Assembly (NCBI RefSeq): GCF_000166775.1
Contig: NC_014720.1
Location: 2,226,501 to 2,290,500 of the forward strand
Direction of reading: 5' to 3'
Source: Caldicellulosiruptor kronotskyensis 2002
GTDB lineage: Bacteria; Bacillota; Thermoanaerobacteria; Caldicellulosiruptorales; Caldicellulosiruptoraceae
Length of the DNA stretch: 64,000 nucleotides
The position numbers and the translations under genes were made by a program. A model generated the notes under the pieces. It saw only the letters and a list, made by a program, of their open reading frames with translations. It made no database searches and had not been told where the DNA came from. Of the stretch, positions 34,056 through 44,148 are shown piece after piece (position 1 is the first letter of the stretch; every line of letters starts with the position of its first letter).

Positions 34056-34101
34056 AAAAGCCTCGAAGGTGGAAAATCTACTTTCGAGGCTTTAGTTTTT
34101 T
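34056..34101 (+). terminator. Regulated terminator of the FMN riboswitch
   Basis: AAAGCCTCGAA and TTCGAGGCTTT form an 11-base stem, extended by GT/AC pairs, and are followed by TAGTTTTTTG. It lies between aptamer and ribD. Confidence 0.9.
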
Positions 34102-34136
34102 GTGTATCAAATTACACCTTAGAAAGGAGGAAGCAT

Positions 34137-35252
34137 TTGAGAGCTCTTTCACATAGCTACTACATGAACATGGCACTTGAGCTGGCAAAAGAAGCTTCTC
34201 CTTTGGTGCTGCCAAACCCAAGAGTTGGGTGTGTGATTGTAAAAAATGGAACTGTAATTGGAAAGGGGTATCACCAGAAGTATGGTGAAAAACACGCAGA
34301 AGTTTTGGCAATTGAGGATGCAATAAAAAATGGATACTTGCTCAAAAACTCAACAATGTATGTTACATTAGAGCCATGCTGTCATTATGGTAAACAGCTG
34401 CCTTGTACAGAAGCAATTATAAAAAGTGGAATTAAAAGAGTTGTCATTGCCACTAAAGACCCAAATCCTCTTGTCAATGGCAAGGGCATACAGATATTAA
34501 AGCAGCACGGAACAGAAGTCATAGAAGGTGTGCTGCAGAAAGAAGCAGAAAGTATTAACAAGGATTTTTTTAAGTACATGAAGACAGGCATTCCCTATAT
34601 CGCTATAAAAGTTGCCCAGAGTATTGATGGCAAAATTGCAATACCTTCAAATAAGAGGTTTTTGTTTAACACTGAAGAGGAAAATGTCTTTGTGCACAGT
34701 CTTCGTCAAAAATATATGGCAACTTTGGTGTCTGTAAATACTGTAATTTCAGATAACCCAATTTTAAATGCAAGGTATGGCCAGATTGTAAGGCAGCCTA
34801 TAAGAGTTGTGCTTGATTCAAAGCTTCGAATTCCATTAGAGTGTAATATTGTAAAAACCTCTGACAAGTATTCTACCTACATTGTGTGCAGTGAAAATGT
34901 AAATGATACTCAAAAAATAGAGCTTCTTTCTCAAAAAGGAATAAAAATAATCTTTGCAAAGTCATCAGAAGATGGTCATCTTGACCTTTTAGATACATTT
35001 TTAAAACTTGCACAGCAAAAGATAGTATCAGTCCTTGTTGAGGGAGGAAGTCTACTTAACTTTTCTCTTTTGAAACAAAGAATTGCGGATTACTGGTATT
35101 CATTGATATTCAATGTTTTTATTGGCGGACAGAATACAAAAGGTGCGGTAGGCGGAGAAGGCTTTGAACAGTTTTTCCCAAAGCTTGCAAATACAAAAGT
35201 TACAACATTTAGAAATTCTACTATTATTGAGGGAGATATAACTTATGTTTAG
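34137..35252 (+). CDS. ribD: Bifunctional riboflavin biosynthesis deaminase/reductase
   Basis: This 371-residue enzyme deaminates the pyrimidine intermediate and then reduces its ribosyl side chain, the second and third steps of riboflavin synthesis. The N-terminal deaminase has zinc ligands in KHAEVLAIEDA and TLEPCCHYGKQLPCTEAI. The C-terminal reductase (from about residue 150, KVAQSIDGKIA) has the NADPH-binding VLVEGGSLLNFSLL near its end. The start is TTG 34137, six bases after AGGAGG; the first ATG is nine codons later and lacks a site. First gene of the FMN-controlled operon, overlapping ribE by 8 bases. Confidence 0.97.
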   Translation: MRALSHSYYMNMALELAKEASPLVLPNPRVGCVIVKNGTVIGKGYHQKYGEKHAEVLAIEDAIKNGYLLKNSTMYVTLEPCCHYGKQLPCTEAIIKSGIKRVVIATKDPNPLVNGKGIQILKQHGTEVIEGVLQKEAESINKDFFKYMKTGIPYIAIKVAQSIDGKIAIPSNKRFLFNTEEENVFVHSLRQKYMATLVSVNTVISDNPILNARYGQIVRQPIRVVLDSKLRIPLECNIVKTSDKYSTYIVCSENVNDTQKIELLSQKGIKIIFAKSSEDGHLDLLDTFLKLAQQKIVSVLVEGGSLLNFSLLKQRIADYWYSLIFNVFIGGQNTKGAVGGEGFEQFFPKLANTKVTTFRNSTIIEGDITYV

Positions 35253-35823
35253 CGGAATTGTTGAAGAGGTTGGCAGGGTTGTTCTAATGAGAAAAATTGA
35301 GGATATTGTAAAGCTGAGTATAGAAGTGAAAAAGATAGATGCAAAAATTGGTGACAGTATAGCCGTTGATGGTGTGTGCCTGACAGTTACAAATATCTCT
35401 AATAACAAATTTGACTTTGACCTGTCACCCGAAACAATTGAGAGGACCACACTTAAATTTTTAAAAGAGGGAATGCCTGTTAATCTGCAACCTGCTTTGA
35501 AGATGGGAGACAGAATTGGCGGTCATATTGTTCTTGGTCATGTGGACTGTATTGGCACAATCTGTATGCAAAAAATTCAGGGAAAAAGTAGAATAATTGG
35601 AATAAAGCCTTCCGAAGATTTTAAAGGTCTTGTTATCAAAAAAGGTTCTGTTGCAATTGACGGCATTTCTCTTACAATCGTAGATGTCTTTGATACATAC
35701 TTTACAATATCTTTGATTCCACACACCATTGAAAATACTACCTTGAAGTACAAAAAGGTAGGTAGCTGGGTAAACATTGAATTTGACTATATTGCAAAGA
35801 TTGTGAAAGAAAATTTGAGGTGA
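35245..35823 (+). CDS. ribE: Riboflavin synthase (alpha subunit)
   Basis: This 192-residue enzyme dismutates two molecules of 6,7-dimethyl-8-ribityllumazine to riboflavin. It has the two tandem lumazine-binding barrels: MFSGIVEEVGRV and GDSIAVDGVCLTVTN in the first, VLGHVDCIGTI and KGSVAIDGISLTIVD in the second. The length is close to the B. subtilis enzyme (about 215). It overlaps ribD by 8 bases and is 6 bases before ribBA, so the operon is translationally coupled. It works with RibH, encoded by the last gene. Confidence 0.96.
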   Translation: MFSGIVEEVGRVVLMRKIEDIVKLSIEVKKIDAKIGDSIAVDGVCLTVTNISNNKFDFDLSPETIERTTLKFLKEGMPVNLQPALKMGDRIGGHIVLGHVDCIGTICMQKIQGKSRIIGIKPSEDFKGLVIKKGSVAIDGISLTIVDVFDTYFTISLIPHTIENTTLKYKKVGSWVNIEFDYIAKIVKENLR

Positions 35824-35829
35824 TAGATA

Positions 35830-37038
35830 ATGTACAAGTTGAAAGATGTAATACAGAAGTTTAAAAATGGAGAATTTGTCATAGTATTTGACAGCCAAAA
35901 CCGTGAAGATGAGGCAGATTTAATTCTGCCTGCTCAGTTTTCAACCCCAGAGAAAATAAGCTTTGTTTTGAATTATGCTAAAGGAATGTTCTGTGTTGCC
36001 ATAGATAAAGAAATTCAAAAGCGCTTGAATTTATACATTCCTTACAATACTCAAAACACCTGTACCTTTACAGTTACTGTTGACCACAAAGATACAAAAA
36101 CGGGTATAACTGCTAAAGAGAGAAGCAAAACAAGCAAAGAACTTGCAAACCCAAAAGCAATTGCTTCTGACTTCAAAATTCCAGGTCATGTAAGTCCTGT
36201 TGTTGCGCATGAAGGGGGGGTTTTGATAAGAAAAGGGCACACAGAGGCAGCTGTAGAACTTTGTAGAATCTCAAAGCTTTTTCCTGCTGCAGTCATGATT
36301 GAAATCTTAGACGAAAAAGGAGATAGTCACAACAAAGAGTATGTAAAAAATTTGGCAAAGAAATTTTCAATACCTATTACCACAATTGAGGAGATTGAAA
36401 AATATATCCTACTTAGCCAGCCTACAGTGCAAAAAGAAGCTGAAGCAGAGCTTCCCACACAGTATGGAAAGTTTAAGATTTTTGCTTTCAAAAACTATTT
36501 TTCGCAAAAAGAACATGCTGTGCTGATGAACCAGACTTTTAACCCAAGCCAGCCTGTAAATGTCCGAATACACTCATCGTGTAAAACAGGAGATATTTTT
36601 CACAGTTTAAGATGTGACTGCCATCAACAACTTGAATTTTTCTTGCAGTTTATGGCAGAGAACAAAAACTGCATGCTTATTTACCTTGACCAGGAAGGAA
36701 GAGGAATTGGATTTGCCAATAAGATTAAAGCATATGCACTTCAAGAGCAAGGCTTTGATACCTATGAGGCAAACAATCTACTTGGCTTTGACGACGATTT
36801 GAGAGATTACTTCGATGCTCTGCATATTTTGAGATTCTTTGGAATAAAGAGAATAAATATTGCAACATCCAATCCTGAAAAAGTTTCTTTTTTGCAGGAT
36901 TGCGGAATTGAAATTCTGAAGAAGATAGCTATTCCGGTTTCTGTAAATCCATATAACAGGAAATATATACATTCTAAAATGTTAAAGAAAAAGCATGAAA
37001 TCTTAATAAAAGGAGAGGATAGCTTTGAGAACTTTTGA
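35830..37038 (+). CDS. ribBA: Bifunctional DHBP synthase / GTP cyclohydrolase II
   Basis: This 402-residue fusion supplies both precursors of riboflavin. The N-terminal half (about 1-200) is dihydroxybutanone phosphate synthase with the acidic loop [12 protein letters not shown] and [20 protein letters not shown]. The C-terminal half is GTP cyclohydrolase II with zinc-binding Cys residues in [17 protein letters not shown] and the catalytic [15 protein letters not shown] segment. The length is typical for the Firmicute fusion. It overlaps ribH by 14 bases. Confidence 0.97.
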   Translation: MYKLKDVIQKFKNGEFVIVFDSQNREDEADLILPAQFSTPEKISFVLNYAKGMFCVAIDKEIQKRLNLYIPYNTQNTCTFTVTVDHKDTKTGITAKERSKTSKELANPKAIASDFKIPGHVSPVVAHEGGVLIRKGHTEAAVELCRISKLFPAAVMIEILDEKGDSHNKEYVKNLAKKFSIPITTIEEIEKYILLSQPTVQKEAEAELPTQYGKFKIFAFKNYFSQKEHAVLMNQTFNPSQPVNVRIHSSCKTGDIFHSLRCDCHQQLEFFLQFMAENKNCMLIYLDQEGRGIGFANKIKAYALQEQGFDTYEANNLLGFDDDLRDYFDALHILRFFGIKRINIATSNPEKVSFLQDCGIEILKKIAIPVSVNPYNRKYIHSKMLKKKHEILIKGEDSFENF

Positions 37039-37495
37039 AGGAAGCTTTTGTGGAAAAGACTTGAAATTTGCAATTGTCATTTCAAGGTTTAACTCATTTA
37101 TTACAGATGAGCTTTTGAAAGGGTGCTTAGATGGTCTTAAGCGGCATGAGGTGGAGAGTGAAAATATCGACGTATATTACGTACCAGGTGCTTTTGAAAT
37201 ACCACTTGTGTGCAAAAAGCTTGCAAAGTCAAAAAAATACAATGCAATAATTGCACTGGGTGCAGTGATTCGCGGTAGCACACCACACTTTGAGTATGTA
37301 AGCGCAGAAGTCTCAAAAGGCATTGCAAACGTCTCCTTGGAACAAGAAGTTCCAGTTATATTTGGTGTTCTGACATGCGACACAGTTGACCAGGCAATCG
37401 AAAGAGCAGGAACAAAAGCAGGAAACAAAGGGTTTGACGCAGCCCTTTCTGCCTTGGAGATGGCAAATTTGATGAAAAATGTTTCTGAATCTTAA
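37025..37495 (+). CDS. ribH: 6,7-dimethyl-8-ribityllumazine synthase
   Basis: This 156-residue enzyme condenses the two branches of the pathway to the lumazine that riboflavin synthase uses, and forms icosahedral shells in relatives. Signatures: [17 protein letters not shown] at the N-terminus, [15 protein letters not shown], and the catalytic [16 protein letters not shown]. The start is TTG 37025, with AAAGGAGAGG upstream, inside the end of ribBA. Its last 4 bases overlap the convergent HEPN gene, and no terminator is visible between the two. Confidence 0.96.
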   Translation: MRTFEGSFCGKDLKFAIVISRFNSFITDELLKGCLDGLKRHEVESENIDVYYVPGAFEIPLVCKKLAKSKKYNAIIALGAVIRGSTPHFEYVSAEVSKGIANVSLEQEVPVIFGVLTCDTVDQAIERAGTKAGNKGFDAALSALEMANLMKNVSES

Positions 37496-37896
37496 ATTGG
37501 CAATAGATTTTTTACAAATTGACAAATTTTTCGAGCAATTTCAAATGCTTTTTCTGCATCATCTTTGTTCGGCAAACCATCTGGAAGGCTTCCAAGGGGC
37601 GCGTTAGGATACCTTGAGGGAATGTAGAAAACATCGATTATGCGCGCCTCTTCTTTAAATTTTTCAAAATCTTTTTCAATATTAGCACACATCTCAATTA
37701 AATATACTATGCTATGTGTTCGGGGTGGATTTACACCATTATATACCAAAAACGCTTTCAAATATTTTTCAATTGCCTGCTGAGAATGGAAACACACAAT
37801 ATTATAAAGTTTTGAGTTTAACAGCTCTTGAGCAGCTTTTAGATCATTTTCTGCATACATTACCCATTGTTCAAATTCAGTTTTTCCTTTTTTCAT
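37492..37896 (-). CDS. HEPN-domain protein, putative partner of MNT nucleotidyltransferase
   Basis: This 134-residue all-helical protein has the HEPN pattern ([34 protein letters not shown], and [12 protein letters not shown]). Many HEPN toxins are ribonucleases with an RX4-6H motif. None is present here, the only Arg-His pair being RTH. This fits the PF05168 type rather than HepT. It overlaps the upstream nucleotidyltransferase gene by 20 bases, forming the HEPN/MNT pair common in thermophiles and regarded as toxin-antitoxin-like. A GGAG site precedes the ATG. Confidence 0.85.
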   Translation of the reverse strand: MKKGKTEFEQWVMYAENDLKAAQELLNSKLYNIVCFHSQQAIEKYLKAFLVYNGVNPPRTHSIVYLIEMCANIEKDFEKFKEEARIIDVFYIPSRYPNAPLGSLPDGLPNKDDAEKAFEIARKICQFVKNLLPI

Positions 37897-38224
37897 AGAG
37901 TATAACTCCTTTTTTTAAAATTTCTTCCGTGTAGAACAAATGGTTATTTTTTATAAATTCTTCTTCCTCTTCTGGAGTATAGACCAAAAAATCTACAGGT
38001 GCTTCAGGTTTTACAGTCTGCGCAAGATGTAATAATCTTTCTATAAACCTAAGGTTAGTAGGCATTATTACCACCAAGTCAATATCGCTCGATTCATTAA
38101 AATTCCCATTTGCCATTGACCCAAACAGTATCACCTTTTCAGGATTGAAATTTTCAATAATTATGTTTAATATTCTATCTAATTCATTCTTCAAAGAACT
38201 ATTGACAACCGAAATTGCTGGCAT
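37877..38224 (-). CDS. MNT minimal nucleotidyltransferase, putative antitoxin
   Basis: This 115-residue protein is a minimal nucleotidyltransferase with the polymerase-beta signature KVILFGSMANGNFNESSDID (GS, then DxD) and a further acidic residue in PVDFLVYTPEE. Related MNT proteins AMPylate or otherwise modify the HEPN partner to silence it. The frame opens at ATG 38233, but that codon touches the GGAG site; ATG 38224 is 9 bases after it and is preferred. It overlaps the HEPN gene by 20 bases. A TATACT about 40 bases upstream could be the -10 element. Confidence 0.87.
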   Translation of the reverse strand: MPAISVVNSSLKNELDRILNIIIENFNPEKVILFGSMANGNFNESSDIDLVVIMPTNLRFIERLLHLAQTVKPEAPVDFLVYTPEEEEEFIKNNHLFYTEEILKKGVILYEKRKN

Positions 38225-38327
38225 CGCAATCATCTCCTATTATTTCTTCAATTATTAGTATACCACAAAACTTATAGACAGCTAACAAGTTATTTATGAC
38301 ACTCAGTCATTTTGGAAAGCATTTCAT

Positions 38328-38357
38328 TTGAGTTGAGTAAAACGTTGGCTTTATAAT
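38328..38357 (+). promoter_or_regulatory. Putative promoter of the LysM protein gene
   Basis: TTGAGT (38328-38333) and TATAAT (38352-38357) are 18 bases apart, about 45 bases before the ATG of the secreted LysM protein. Confidence 0.65.
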
Positions 38358-38400
38358 GAAAATATATTAAAACTCTAAAAATGAAAAAGGCGGGGTTTTT

Positions 38401-39924
38401 ATGAAAAGTTTATTAAGATTTTGGCTGTTTGTTGTTACTATTATAATCTTATCTTTAGTCATAGTTTTTCCTTCGTTTGCCTCTGATATTCAAAAAGAAG
38501 AGGCTCTGATTTTTGATGCAAATGGCAACCCATCTTACATCACCATTATTAACAAAAGTTCAGTAGAGCTCCTTTCCCCTTATGAACTTTCAAGGATACT
38601 GGGTGGAAATTTTGCTTTCGATCCAAAAGACTATAACTTTCTTCAGTCAAAGCTTATCGTTGACCAAAATGAACTTATATTCAAGCTCGATAGCAATGTG
38701 GTGACATTCAATGGAAAAAACTTTTATATGGACGGACCAATGCAAATCATACAAAATAGAATTTGTGTACCTTATTCTACTTTCAAAACTTACTTGAATT
38801 TATTTGAATTTCGTCATTATACATCCGGAAAGCAGATGATATTCAAGCCAAACGGAAACTACATAGTCTACAGTGTTCAAAGTGGTGATTCACTCTGGAT
38901 ATTATCCCAAACGTTCGGAACATCTATTGAAGCTATTAAGAGTTTTAATAATCTTACAAATGATACACTCTATGTGGGACAAAAGCTCATTGTAAAAAAA
39001 GTGAGCCTCAATTCTGTGCAAATTACTGGAACAACAAAGTGGTGGACATATGTAAAAGCTGCACCAACTTCATCAGCACAAAACTTATTTTATCTTACTC
39101 AAGGGCAAAGCGTAAATGTTATTGGAAAGCAAACAGATTTCTATAAAATTTCAAGCCCCAAAGGAACTGGCTTTGTTTCAATATGGGCAGTAGATATAAA
39201 ACAAGATATTTCTGACGTCTCAAAACCAAGTAGCTATTTTTATTCTTATATACCTGTTGATACTTCAGGTGACTATGTAAGCTACACATACTATAAGGTG
39301 CAAAATGGAGATACAATATGGTCGATTTCAGTAAAATTTGGAATACCCGACTATGAACTTATGTCAGCAAATAATCTTAATCAAAACTCATACATCTATG
39401 CAGGACAAACTTTAAAAGTGCCGGTTCACACAGTTGCTGTGCATTCAAATGAGTTCGGTGTTGAAATGCTCGACTGGTTTTCACAGGGAAATTATGTATT
39501 CCCCATCGGCAGCGTTGGCAAGTTTATTGACATCCAGACAGGAAAATACTTCTTTGCAAAAAGGACAATGGGGGCAAGCCATGCCGATGTAGAAACCTTG
39601 AGCTTTAAAGACACTCAAATCATGAAAGAGATATTTGGCGGAAGCTTTACATGGGAAAGACGTCCGTTTATACTTGAAATAAATGGTAGAAGAATAGCCG
39701 TGTCAGTTTCTGGCATGCCACATGCAGGGGTGGACGGCCTTCCTTACAATCAAAATGTTGCAAATAGAAGCGGTGGATATGGCTACGGTCCAAACCTTGA
39801 TACAATTGTAAATGGAATGGACGGACATTTTGATGTGTATACTTTCAACGGTCTTCGCCATAAAGACAATCAAATTGACCCTCAGCATCAGTTGACAGTA
39901 AGTATTGCTGCAGGCTTGAGGTAA
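38401..39924 (+). CDS. Secreted LysM cell-wall protein with copper-amine-oxidase-N-like domain
   Basis: This 507-residue protein has a signal peptide (1-27, ending VFPSFA). A domain at about 45-155 resembles the copper amine oxidase N-terminal-like domain common in clostridial surface proteins. A LysM repeat at about 157-200 (YSVQSGDSLWILSQTFGTS) and a second at about 298-343 (YKVQNGDTIWSISVKFGIP) bind peptidoglycan. An SH3-like segment lies between them (TTKWWTYVKAAPTSSAQN). The C-terminal 150 residues (VGKFIDIQTGKYFFAKRTMG, then HADVETLSF) form a conserved domain of unknown function containing several His and Asp residues. It is likely a wall hydrolase or wall-remodelling protein. A promoter lies upstream, and radC converges on it. 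Confidence 0.85.
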   Translation: MKSLLRFWLFVVTIIILSLVIVFPSFASDIQKEEALIFDANGNPSYITIINKSSVELLSPYELSRILGGNFAFDPKDYNFLQSKLIVDQNELIFKLDSNVVTFNGKNFYMDGPMQIIQNRICVPYSTFKTYLNLFEFRHYTSGKQMIFKPNGNYIVYSVQSGDSLWILSQTFGTSIEAIKSFNNLTNDTLYVGQKLIVKKVSLNSVQITGTTKWWTYVKAAPTSSAQNLFYLTQGQSVNVIGKQTDFYKISSPKGTGFVSIWAVDIKQDISDVSKPSSYFYSYIPVDTSGDYVSYTYYKVQNGDTIWSISVKFGIPDYELMSANNLNQNSYIYAGQTLKVPVHTVAVHSNEFGVEMLDWFSQGNYVFPIGSVGKFIDIQTGKYFFAKRTMGASHADVETLSFKDTQIMKEIFGGSFTWERRPFILEINGRRIAVSVSGMPHAGVDGLPYNQNVANRSGGYGYGPNLDTIVNGMDGHFDVYTFNGLRHKDNQIDPQHQLTVSIAAGLR

Positions 39925-39936
39925 GGTAAAGTAAGT

Positions 39937-39963
39937 TGGGGCTGTTTCAAATGAACAGCCCCA
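39937..39963. terminator. Inverted repeat between convergent genes
   Basis: TGGGGCTGTT and AACAGCCCCA pair around a short loop between the convergent LysM and radC genes. The T tail is poor on both sides, so terminator strength is uncertain. Confidence 0.5.
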
Positions 39964-39980
39964 TTGAAATAATAGCCATG

Positions 39981-40679
39981 TTATATCTGCGGCTGGGGCA
40001 GCATTCCATTTTGTGCAAAGCTGTAGTACTCATCTTTTGCCACTATAAAGTGGTCATTTACAGCAACACCTATCGTAGAAAGAGCATTAACAATCTTCTG
40101 AGTTGTCTTAATGTCATCCATTGAGGGTCTTACAGAACCTCCAGGATGATTGTGAGCCAAAATTACACTGCTTGCATTGTACCGAATAACACATTCAACA
40201 ACTTTTCGTGGATACACAACAGCTTCTTTAACTGTACCCTCAAAAAGTGGCACGGAATATATCACATTTAACTGGGTATCAAGACAAATAACATAAAACA
40301 CCTCATTTTTCCTGCCAACAAACAAACTCTTTATGTACTCTGCTGCCGCTTCTACATTTCTTAGCTGAAAGGTTTTTCTATTTTTATCAGCAAGATATCG
40401 TCTTGATATTTGAGAAATAAGAGATATCAAAATGGCAGAATTTTCACCGACACCTTTTACCTTTTGAAGTTCTTTTGGGTGAGCTTCAAATACATTTGAT
40501 ATACTTCCAAAAGTTGAAATCAACCTGTGTGCAATCTCATTTGTATCTTTCCTTGGAATGCTGAAAAATAAGAGAAGTTCTAACACTTGATGGTCTTCAA
40601 AACCATCAAGCCCTTGTTCAATAAATCTTCTTTTGAGCCTTTCTCTGTGCCCTTCATGCAGGTTACAAGACAAATCCAT
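39981..40679 (-). CDS. radC: RadC/UPF0758 family JAMM-domain protein
   Basis: This protein of about 232 residues has an N-terminal helix-hairpin-helix-like part (LQKVKGVGENSAILIS) and a C-terminal MPN+/JAMM domain with the zinc motif in LAHNHPGGSVRPSMDD. The name RadC is historical; a DNA-repair role is not established, and the JAMM fold points to a metal-dependent peptidase or DNA-linked function. The frame opens 45 bases upstream, but AAAGGGAGAG lies 5 bases before ATG 40679 (MDLSCNLHEGHR), so I use that start. It is convergent with the LysM gene. Confidence 0.93.
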   Translation of the reverse strand: MDLSCNLHEGHRERLKRRFIEQGLDGFEDHQVLELLLFFSIPRKDTNEIAHRLISTFGSISNVFEAHPKELQKVKGVGENSAILISLISQISRRYLADKNRKTFQLRNVEAAAEYIKSLFVGRKNEVFYVICLDTQLNVIYSVPLFEGTVKEAVVYPRKVVECVIRYNASSVILAHNHPGGSVRPSMDDIKTTQKIVNALSTIGVAVNDHFIVAKDEYYSFAQNGMLPQPQI

Positions 40680-40812
40680 ACACTCTCCCTTTAAAATAAC
40701 TTTTCTTTTGAATTTTTTAATCACATTTTATTTTGATTATATCATTCTTTTCAATAAAGAATAATAACCCATGAATTTTGGGTATTAAGTATCTTAAAGA
40801 AAAAAATTTTTG

Positions 40813-40841
40813 TTGCTTTAATTTTACAATAATGTTATAAT
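40813..40841 (+). promoter_or_regulatory. Putative promoter of the glycogen operon
   Basis: TTGCTT (40813-40818) and TATAAT (40836-40841) are 17 bases apart. A second TATAAT at 40953-40958, closer to glgB, lacks a -35 element at the right distance. No riboswitch-like fold is evident in the leader. Confidence 0.5.
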
Positions 40842-40983
40842 TGAATTTGTGTTTTGTATGTTTTTTATAACTTATTAGTCTCTGTTTTGATAAAATTGCT
40901 TACAGTATTTTCTACTAACACTTATTTAAATTTTGTAAACATTTATCTTTTCTATAATATAAGCTCTAATGGGGGTGCTAAAT

Positions 40984-42918
40984 ATGATAAAAAAAGTAAA
41001 ATCTACTATTTATCTATCTGATATAAAAAAATTTGAATCAGGAGAACATTTTGAAAGTTATAAGTTCTTAGGAAGCAGGGTTGTAAACTACAGAGGCAAG
41101 GTTGGGACAGTTTTCTGTGTGTGGGCACCAAATGCTAAAAGCGTATCTGTTGTTGGAAATTTTAATAATTGGCACGGCGAAAACCATAAGATGATGAGAG
41201 TTTATGGAAGTGGGTTTTGGTGGCTATTTGTAGAAGGAATTGGTGAAGGAGAGCTCTACAAATATGAAATTATTGGTGCTGATGGGAAAAGGGTTTTAAA
41301 AGCTGACCCGTATGCAATCTATTCTGAGAAACGTCCCAATACAGCATCAATTGTCAAAAACATCCCGGACTATGAATGGCATGACCAGGAATGGATGGAA
41401 AAAAGAAAAACCACTCCACCATATGACAAGCCCATCAATATCTATGAGGTGCATCTTGCATCATGGAAAATGAAAAAGGATGGAAGCATAGAGAAGGCTG
41501 GCGAGTTTTATAATTACCGCGAACTTGCCCACATGCTGGTAGACTACATAAAAGAAATGAACTATAACTACATTGAACTTCTGCCAGTTTTAGAACATCC
41601 TCTTGACATGTCATGGGGTTACCAGCCAACAGGTTACTTTTCTCTCACATCACGCTACGGTAGTATTGAGGATTTTATGTATTTTGTTGACTATATGCAC
41701 CAAAATGGAATTGGAGTAATAATTGACTGGGTGCCAGCTCATTTTTGCAAAGATGAGCATGGACTTTATAGGTTTGACGGAACATTTTTATATGAATATG
41801 AGGATGAACTTTTGAGAGAAAACTACACATGGGGTACTGCTACATTTGACTTCTCAAAACCCCAGGTTCAAAGCTTTCTTATCTCAAGCGCCATGTTTTG
41901 GTTTGATGTTTATCACATTGACGGAATAAGGGTAGATGCTGTTTCTCACATCATCTATATGAACAACAACCAGAAAAACAGGTATGGCGGACATGAAAAC
42001 ATAGAAGGAATTGAATTTATAAAAAAGCTCAACAAGGCAATATTCTCAAAATATCCAAATGTTTTGATGATTGCCGAAGAGTCAACTGCATTTCCTCTGG
42101 TCACATATCCAACATACGATGGAGGGCTTGGCTTTAATTACAAGTGGAATATGGGATGGATGAACGACACTTTAAAGTACATGCAAAAACACCCTGATGA
42201 AAGAAAGTATCACCATAATTTCTTGACATTTTCTATAATGTATGCATTTTCTGAAAATTTCATTTTACCTTTTTCTCATGATGAGGTTGTTCACGGGAAA
42301 AAATCTTTGCTTGACAAAATGCCAGGTGATTACAATCAAAAATTTGCAAACCTAAGACTTCTTTACGGTTATATGTACACTCATCCGGGCAAAAAGCTCC
42401 TTTTCATGGGTGGTGAGTTTGGTCAGTTCATTGAATGGAGATTTTATGCATCGCTTGACTGGCTACTTTTGGACTACCCCATGCACCGCATGCTTCAGCA
42501 CTATGTTAAAAGTTTAAACAGATTCTACTTAGAAAACAAAGCTCTGTGGGAGCTTGACCATAAAATGGATGGTTTTAGATGGATAGATGTTCACAACTGG
42601 GAGCAAAGTGTCATATCATACTTGAGATTTTCCAAAGAACCTGATGATTACCTTGTTGTCATTTGTAACTTTGGTCTTGCTTCATATGAAAATTACAAAA
42701 TAGGCGTGCCAAGAAAAGGCATTTATCTGGAAGTATTTAACAGTGATAAAGCTGAATTTGGTGGTAATAATATAGTAAACACAGAAAAACTTAAAACAAT
42801 TGATGAAGTGTGGCATGGGTATAACCAGTGTATAGAATTTAGGCTTCCTGCACTTTCGTGTTTGATTTTCAAGCCAATTGAATTTTTCAATGCTCAAGAA
42901 GAAAAAGAATCAAAATGA
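40984..42918 (+). CDS. glgB: 1,4-alpha-glucan branching enzyme
   Basis: This GH13 enzyme of about 644 residues introduces alpha-1,6 branches into glycogen. An N-terminal CBM48 domain ([20 protein letters not shown]) precedes the catalytic barrel, with nucleophile Asp in [12 protein letters not shown], acid/base Glu in [10 protein letters not shown] and the HD pair in [12 protein letters not shown]-terminal beta domain follows. The frame opens at ATG 40969, but GGGGGTG overlaps that codon and lies 6 bases before ATG 40984, which I prefer. First gene of the glg operon; its end overlaps the glgC frame but not the chosen glgC start. Confidence 0.97.
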   Translation: MIKKVKSTIYLSDIKKFESGEHFESYKFLGSRVVNYRGKVGTVFCVWAPNAKSVSVVGNFNNWHGENHKMMRVYGSGFWWLFVEGIGEGELYKYEIIGADGKRVLKADPYAIYSEKRPNTASIVKNIPDYEWHDQEWMEKRKTTPPYDKPINIYEVHLASWKMKKDGSIEKAGEFYNYRELAHMLVDYIKEMNYNYIELLPVLEHPLDMSWGYQPTGYFSLTSRYGSIEDFMYFVDYMHQNGIGVIIDWVPAHFCKDEHGLYRFDGTFLYEYEDELLRENYTWGTATFDFSKPQVQSFLISSAMFWFDVYHIDGIRVDAVSHIIYMNNNQKNRYGGHENIEGIEFIKKLNKAIFSKYPNVLMIAEESTAFPLVTYPTYDGGLGFNYKWNMGWMNDTLKYMQKHPDERKYHHNFLTFSIMYAFSENFILPFSHDEVVHGKKSLLDKMPGDYNQKFANLRLLYGYMYTHPGKKLLFMGGEFGQFIEWRFYASLDWLLLDYPMHRMLQHYVKSLNRFYLENKALWELDHKMDGFRWIDVHNWEQSVISYLRFSKEPDDYLVVICNFGLASYENYKIGVPRKGIYLEVFNSDKAEFGGNNIVNTEKLKTIDEVWHGYNQCIEFRLPALSCLIFKPIEFFNAQEEKESK

Positions 42919-42950
42919 CAACAATATTCAGACATAGGGTGGTGATTAAA

Positions 42951-44132
42951 ATGAACGGTCCCAAGCGTGAGATTATAGCAATGATTTTGGCTGGCGGACA
43001 AGGAAGTAGGCTAAAAGACCTCACCAAAACAAATGCAAAGCCTGCTGTAGAGTTTGGGGGAAAGTATCGGATTATTGACTTTACTTTAAGCAACTGTGCA
43101 AACTCATCAATCGACGTTGTTGGCGTTCTTACTCAGTATCAACCCTTTACATTACACTGTCATATCGGAACTGGAACTGCATGGGATTTGGACCGCACAA
43201 AAGGAGGTGTATACATCCTGCCACCTCATACAAATGACAGTGGCGGAAATTGGTATAAAGGCACTGCAGATAGCATCTACCAAAATATGAGCTTTGTGGA
43301 GCTGTTTTCACCTGAGTATATTTTAGTACTGTCTGGCGACCATATCTATACCATGGACTATCAAGAGATGTTTAAATTCCACAAGGAAAAGAAAGCTGAT
43401 GTGACAATTGCATGCATTGAAGTTCCTATTAAGGAAGCTTCAAGATTCGGAATTATGAATACAAAAGAAGATGGTAGAATATATGAGTTTGAAGAAAAAC
43501 CAAAACATCCAAAAAACAATCTTGCATCAATGGGCATATACATCTTTAACTGGGACAAATTAAGAAAATATTTGAAAGAAGATGCAAAAGACGAGGAATC
43601 TGCACATGATTTTGGAAAAAACATAATTCCCAAGATGTTAAAAGGTGGTGAAAAATTATTTGCATACAGGTTCAAAGGTTACTGGAAGGATGTGGGGACG
43701 GTTGAGTCTTACTGGGAGGCAAATATGGACCTTTTAAATGAAGAGTGTAAATTAGATGAACCAAGTTGCATATTAGATTTGTACAATGAAGAGACAAAGG
43801 TTTATACATCATCAATTGCATATCCACCTCAGTACATAGCCCCTTGTGCAAAGGTCAAAAAGTCGATGGTAGTAGAAGGTTGCAGCATCTGGGGTGAGGT
43901 TTACAATTCAGTTTTGTCATACAACGTGTACGTAGGCCAAAATGCCAAAGTTATAAACTCTGTTTTACTTAGCAATGTCTTCATCGAAGATGGTGCTGTG
44001 GTTGAAAATGCAATTGTGTGTTCAGGGGCAAGAGTTACAAAAGGTTGTAAAGTTATTGGAAAACCAGGAAAAATTGCAGTTGTTCCTGAAAACAAAAAGG
44101 TAACTTCTGACATCATAATTTCAGAACAATAA
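42951..44132 (+). CDS. glgC: Glucose-1-phosphate adenylyltransferase, catalytic subunit
   Basis: This enzyme of about 393 residues makes ADP-glucose, the committed step of glycogen synthesis. The nucleotide-binding motif [20 protein letters not shown], the sugar-phosphate site [14 protein letters not shown] and a C-terminal left-handed beta helix (hexapeptide repeats from about residue 285) are present. The frame extends back to 42915, but GGGTGGTGAT is placed for ATG 42951 ([11 protein letters not shown]). GlgD, encoded next, is the non-catalytic partner; in Geobacillus-type systems GlgC and GlgD form a complex with greater activity. Confidence 0.97.
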   Translation: MNGPKREIIAMILAGGQGSRLKDLTKTNAKPAVEFGGKYRIIDFTLSNCANSSIDVVGVLTQYQPFTLHCHIGTGTAWDLDRTKGGVYILPPHTNDSGGNWYKGTADSIYQNMSFVELFSPEYILVLSGDHIYTMDYQEMFKFHKEKKADVTIACIEVPIKEASRFGIMNTKEDGRIYEFEEKPKHPKNNLASMGIYIFNWDKLRKYLKEDAKDEESAHDFGKNIIPKMLKGGEKLFAYRFKGYWKDVGTVESYWEANMDLLNEECKLDEPSCILDLYNEETKVYTSSIAYPPQYIAPCAKVKKSMVVEGCSIWGEVYNSVLSYNVYVGQNAKVINSVLLSNVFIEDGAVVENAIVCSGARVTKGCKVIGKPGKIAVVPENKKVTSDIIISEQ

Positions 44133-44148
44133 AGTGGAGGAGATTAAA

